Shown here one piece after another: positions 4,771 to 5,712 of a stretch of DNA of 5,712 nucleotides. Below the pieces are notes generated by a model. That model had not been told where the DNA came from and did not search any database. It saw nothing but the letters and a program-made list of their open reading frames with translations. The position numbers and the translations under genes are program-made. The number at the start of each line of letters is the position of its first letter. The stretch's first letter is position 1. The DNA is taken from the NCBI GenBank assembly GCA_024276805.1, contig JAJRWJ010000024.1, positions 1-5,712 of the forward strand, read 5' to 3'. This DNA is from Gammaproteobacteria bacterium. GTDB lineage: Bacteria; Pseudomonadota; Gammaproteobacteria; Methylococcales; Methylomonadaceae.

Positions 4771-5574
4771 CTATTCCAGATCCGGCAAGTTGGGAATCAA
4801 CTCCTTGGCCAGGGTCGTCATGGTGTCCCTGGCGCTGAGAGACGGTCCTTTCCGGCTCCTTTCCAGTCTGTGTACCGGAACCTTTTGTGTCGCCGCCTCC
4901 CGATACACCACGGCATTGGGGATCACGGTATCCAGAATGGTGATGGCCCCTTTGCTGGGGGTAAACGATGCCCGGCGCAGTTCATCGGCAATCATCTTGG
5001 CGTCGACCGTGCGGTCTTGCCGATAGATGACGCCGCGTAGCGGGCCAATGGGAGCGCCAAGGCGGGCCATGGGTTCCAGGCGTTGAATCATGGAAACCGT
5101 GCCGCGCACGAATTCACGGGCGGAGAGAATTTCCGGAGGAATGGGAGAGAGCATGAAATCGGCTGCGGCGACTGCGGCGTCCTGCAGCGGTCCGACAGCA
5201 CCCTGGGTATCGATCAATACGAAATCGTATCGCTCCTCTAACAGGGAAAGTATGTATTTGAGCCGGACTCGGCCATCGGGGGCGTCGCGGATCCAGTCGC
5301 GCAGCTTGCCGTCAGGATCATTGGACAGAACAATATCCAGATTTTCGATAGTTGTCTGGCTGACAGCCTGGTCAACAGAGGAATTGACCAGGAATTCCAT
5401 CAAGCCGTGGTCGGCCCGATGGACTAACGGATAATAGCTGGATAATGTCGGCTGCGGATCGGCATCGATGAGTAGAACCCGGAAGCCTGAATCTGCGAGA
5501 ATACCGCCAAGGTTGGCGGTCAATGTCGTTTTGCCAACACCGCCTTTGGTGCTGACGATGGTTATTTTGATCAT
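4771..5574 (-). CDS. parA: ParA/Soj-type partition ATPase of the ICE
   Basis: A 267-residue MinD/ParA-family ATPase. It has the deviant Walker A KGGVGKTT (10-17) with the signature lysine at 10, the Walker A' DADPQ (37-41) and the Walker B region YDFVLIDTQGA (116-126). It lacks the N-terminal helix-turn-helix of type Ia plasmid ParA proteins, as in chromosomal Soj and ICE Soj. In related ICEs (PAPI-1, for example) Soj is needed for stable maintenance of the excised circle. The start is the ATG at 5574 with GTGAGG five bases upstream. The downstream partner parB is broken, so classical ParA-ParB segregation cannot work from this locus unless a ParB is supplied elsewhere. The gene is intact, which may reflect recent decay of its partner or an independent role. 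The leader contains a hairpin over the ribosome site. Confidence 0.93.
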   Translation of the reverse strand: MIKITIVSTKGGVGKTTLTANLGGILADSGFRVLLIDADPQPTLSSYYPLVHRADHGLMEFLVNSSVDQAVSQTTIENLDIVLSNDPDGKLRDWIRDAPDGRVRLKYILSLLEERYDFVLIDTQGAVGPLQDAAVAAADFMLSPIPPEILSAREFVRGTVSMIQRLEPMARLGAPIGPLRGVIYRQDRTVDAKMIADELRRASFTPSKGAITILDTVIPNAVVYREAATQKVPVHRLERSRKGPSLSARDTMTTLAKELIPNLPDLE

Positions 5575-5580
5575 GTAAAC

Positions 5581-5610
5581 CTCACTAGAAAAGTAAAAAA
5601 ATCCAGTGAG
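5581..5610 (-). promoter_or_regulatory. parA leader hairpin covering the Shine-Dalgarno sequence
   Basis: In mRNA sense CTCACTGGA pairs with TTCTAGTGAG over 9 bp (one G-U), leaving a T-rich 12-base loop. The 3' arm contains GAG of the GTGAGG ribosome binding site, five bases from the parA ATG. Folding would therefore reduce parA translation. Whether a protein, antisense RNA or coupling opens it cannot be read from the sequence. Confidence 0.5.
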
Positions 5611-5619
5611 TTTTCTGTA

Positions 5620-5648
5620 TTTATTCGCTCAATCTGCTAAAATTCCAA
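5620..5648 (-). promoter_or_regulatory. Candidate sigma-70 promoter for parA
   Basis: In minus-strand sense TTGGAA (5648-5643), 17 bases, AATAAA (5625-5620): four of six matches to each consensus hexamer at ideal spacing. Transcription would start around 5612, just ahead of the leader hairpin. It lies back to back with the promoter region expected for the tRNA gene on the other strand, where TAAAAT (5638-5643) is a possible -10. Confidence 0.35.
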
Positions 5649-5674
5649 GCGTTATTTAGTAGACGGGGTGAATT

Positions 5675-5712
5675 GCCGATGTAGCTCAGTTGGTAGAGCA
5701 ACTGATTCGTAA
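5675..5712 (+). tRNA. tRNA-Thr(CGU), 5' half, cut by the window edge
   Basis: The sequence starts GCCGATGTAGCTCAGTTGG and shows a 7-base acceptor arm, U8-A9, D-stem GCTC/GAGC, D-loop with GG, and an anticodon loop TTCGTAA with anticodon CGT at 5708-5710 (positions 34-36), which reads the Thr codon ACG. It closely resembles E. coli thrW, a well-known integration site for phages and islands. The 3' half, where integrases usually cross over, is outside the window. The gene points away from parA, so the element lies on its 5' side. Confidence 0.93.

Noticed and set aside
5575..5674. Remnant tRNA 3' end (att site) between parA and the tRNA
   Set aside because: Neither strand shows a T-arm GGTTCGA-like sequence or CCA end here, so an attachment site cannot be placed.

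Overview
The window looks like one end of an integrative and conjugative element (ICE) of the PFGI-1/SPI-7 class, abutting a chromosomal tRNA gene. The ICE call rests on the combination of a short ParA/Soj ATPase, an ICE-type ParB, ICE-type topoisomerase III (TopB) sequence, a DUF3577 (STY4534-type) protein, a short RadC-like JAB protein and a large SNF2/DEAD-type helicase. The tRNA resembles tRNA-Thr(CGU) of gammaproteobacteria, so a gammaproteobacterial or at least proteobacterial host is likely; I cannot name a genus.

Layout: every protein gene is on the minus strand, so transcription runs from high to low coordinates. At the right edge (5675-5712) is the 5' half of a plus-strand tRNA-Thr(CGU). 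About 100 bp to its left parA starts (5574-4771), with a candidate promoter and a leader hairpin that covers its ribosome binding site. Next is a broken chimera (4736-3455): the N-terminal half of ParB joined in frame to the C-terminal half of TopB, with a one-base frameshift in an A tract, an internal deletion in the TopB part, and a second frameshift that splits off the last zinc ribbon. An unrecognised 81-aa ORF follows (3323-3078). Then come two tandem pairs of tiny membrane-protein genes (2865-2683 with 2690-2595; 2507-2310 with 2282-2166), which look like duplicates of each other. Next is a second chimera (2052-1186), DUF3577 fused to the first ~95 residues of an adenine-methyltransferase-like protein. 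It is followed by radC (1297-824) and the N-terminal part of the helicase (731 to beyond the left edge).

The most interesting feature is not a gene. Five copies of a ~45-50 bp structured repeat lie just upstream of the five transcription units in the left half: each small-membrane pair, the DUF3577 chimera, radC and the helicase. In mRNA sense each carries one CGGGGAAA-like arm that can pair either with a nearby TTCCC arm or with a distal TTTTCCGG-like arm; the distal arm is followed by a T run in four copies. The distal arm changes in step with the first arm between copies. This looks like a set of attenuator-type leaders (terminator versus alternative hairpin) placed before successive genes.

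Together the region reads as an ICE module in decay or being slimmed down. Partition, topoisomerase and methyltransferase functions have been cut and joined by deletions. ParA, RadC, the visible helicase part, the small membrane pairs and the leader repeats remain intact. All assignments come from reading motifs; no database search was possible.
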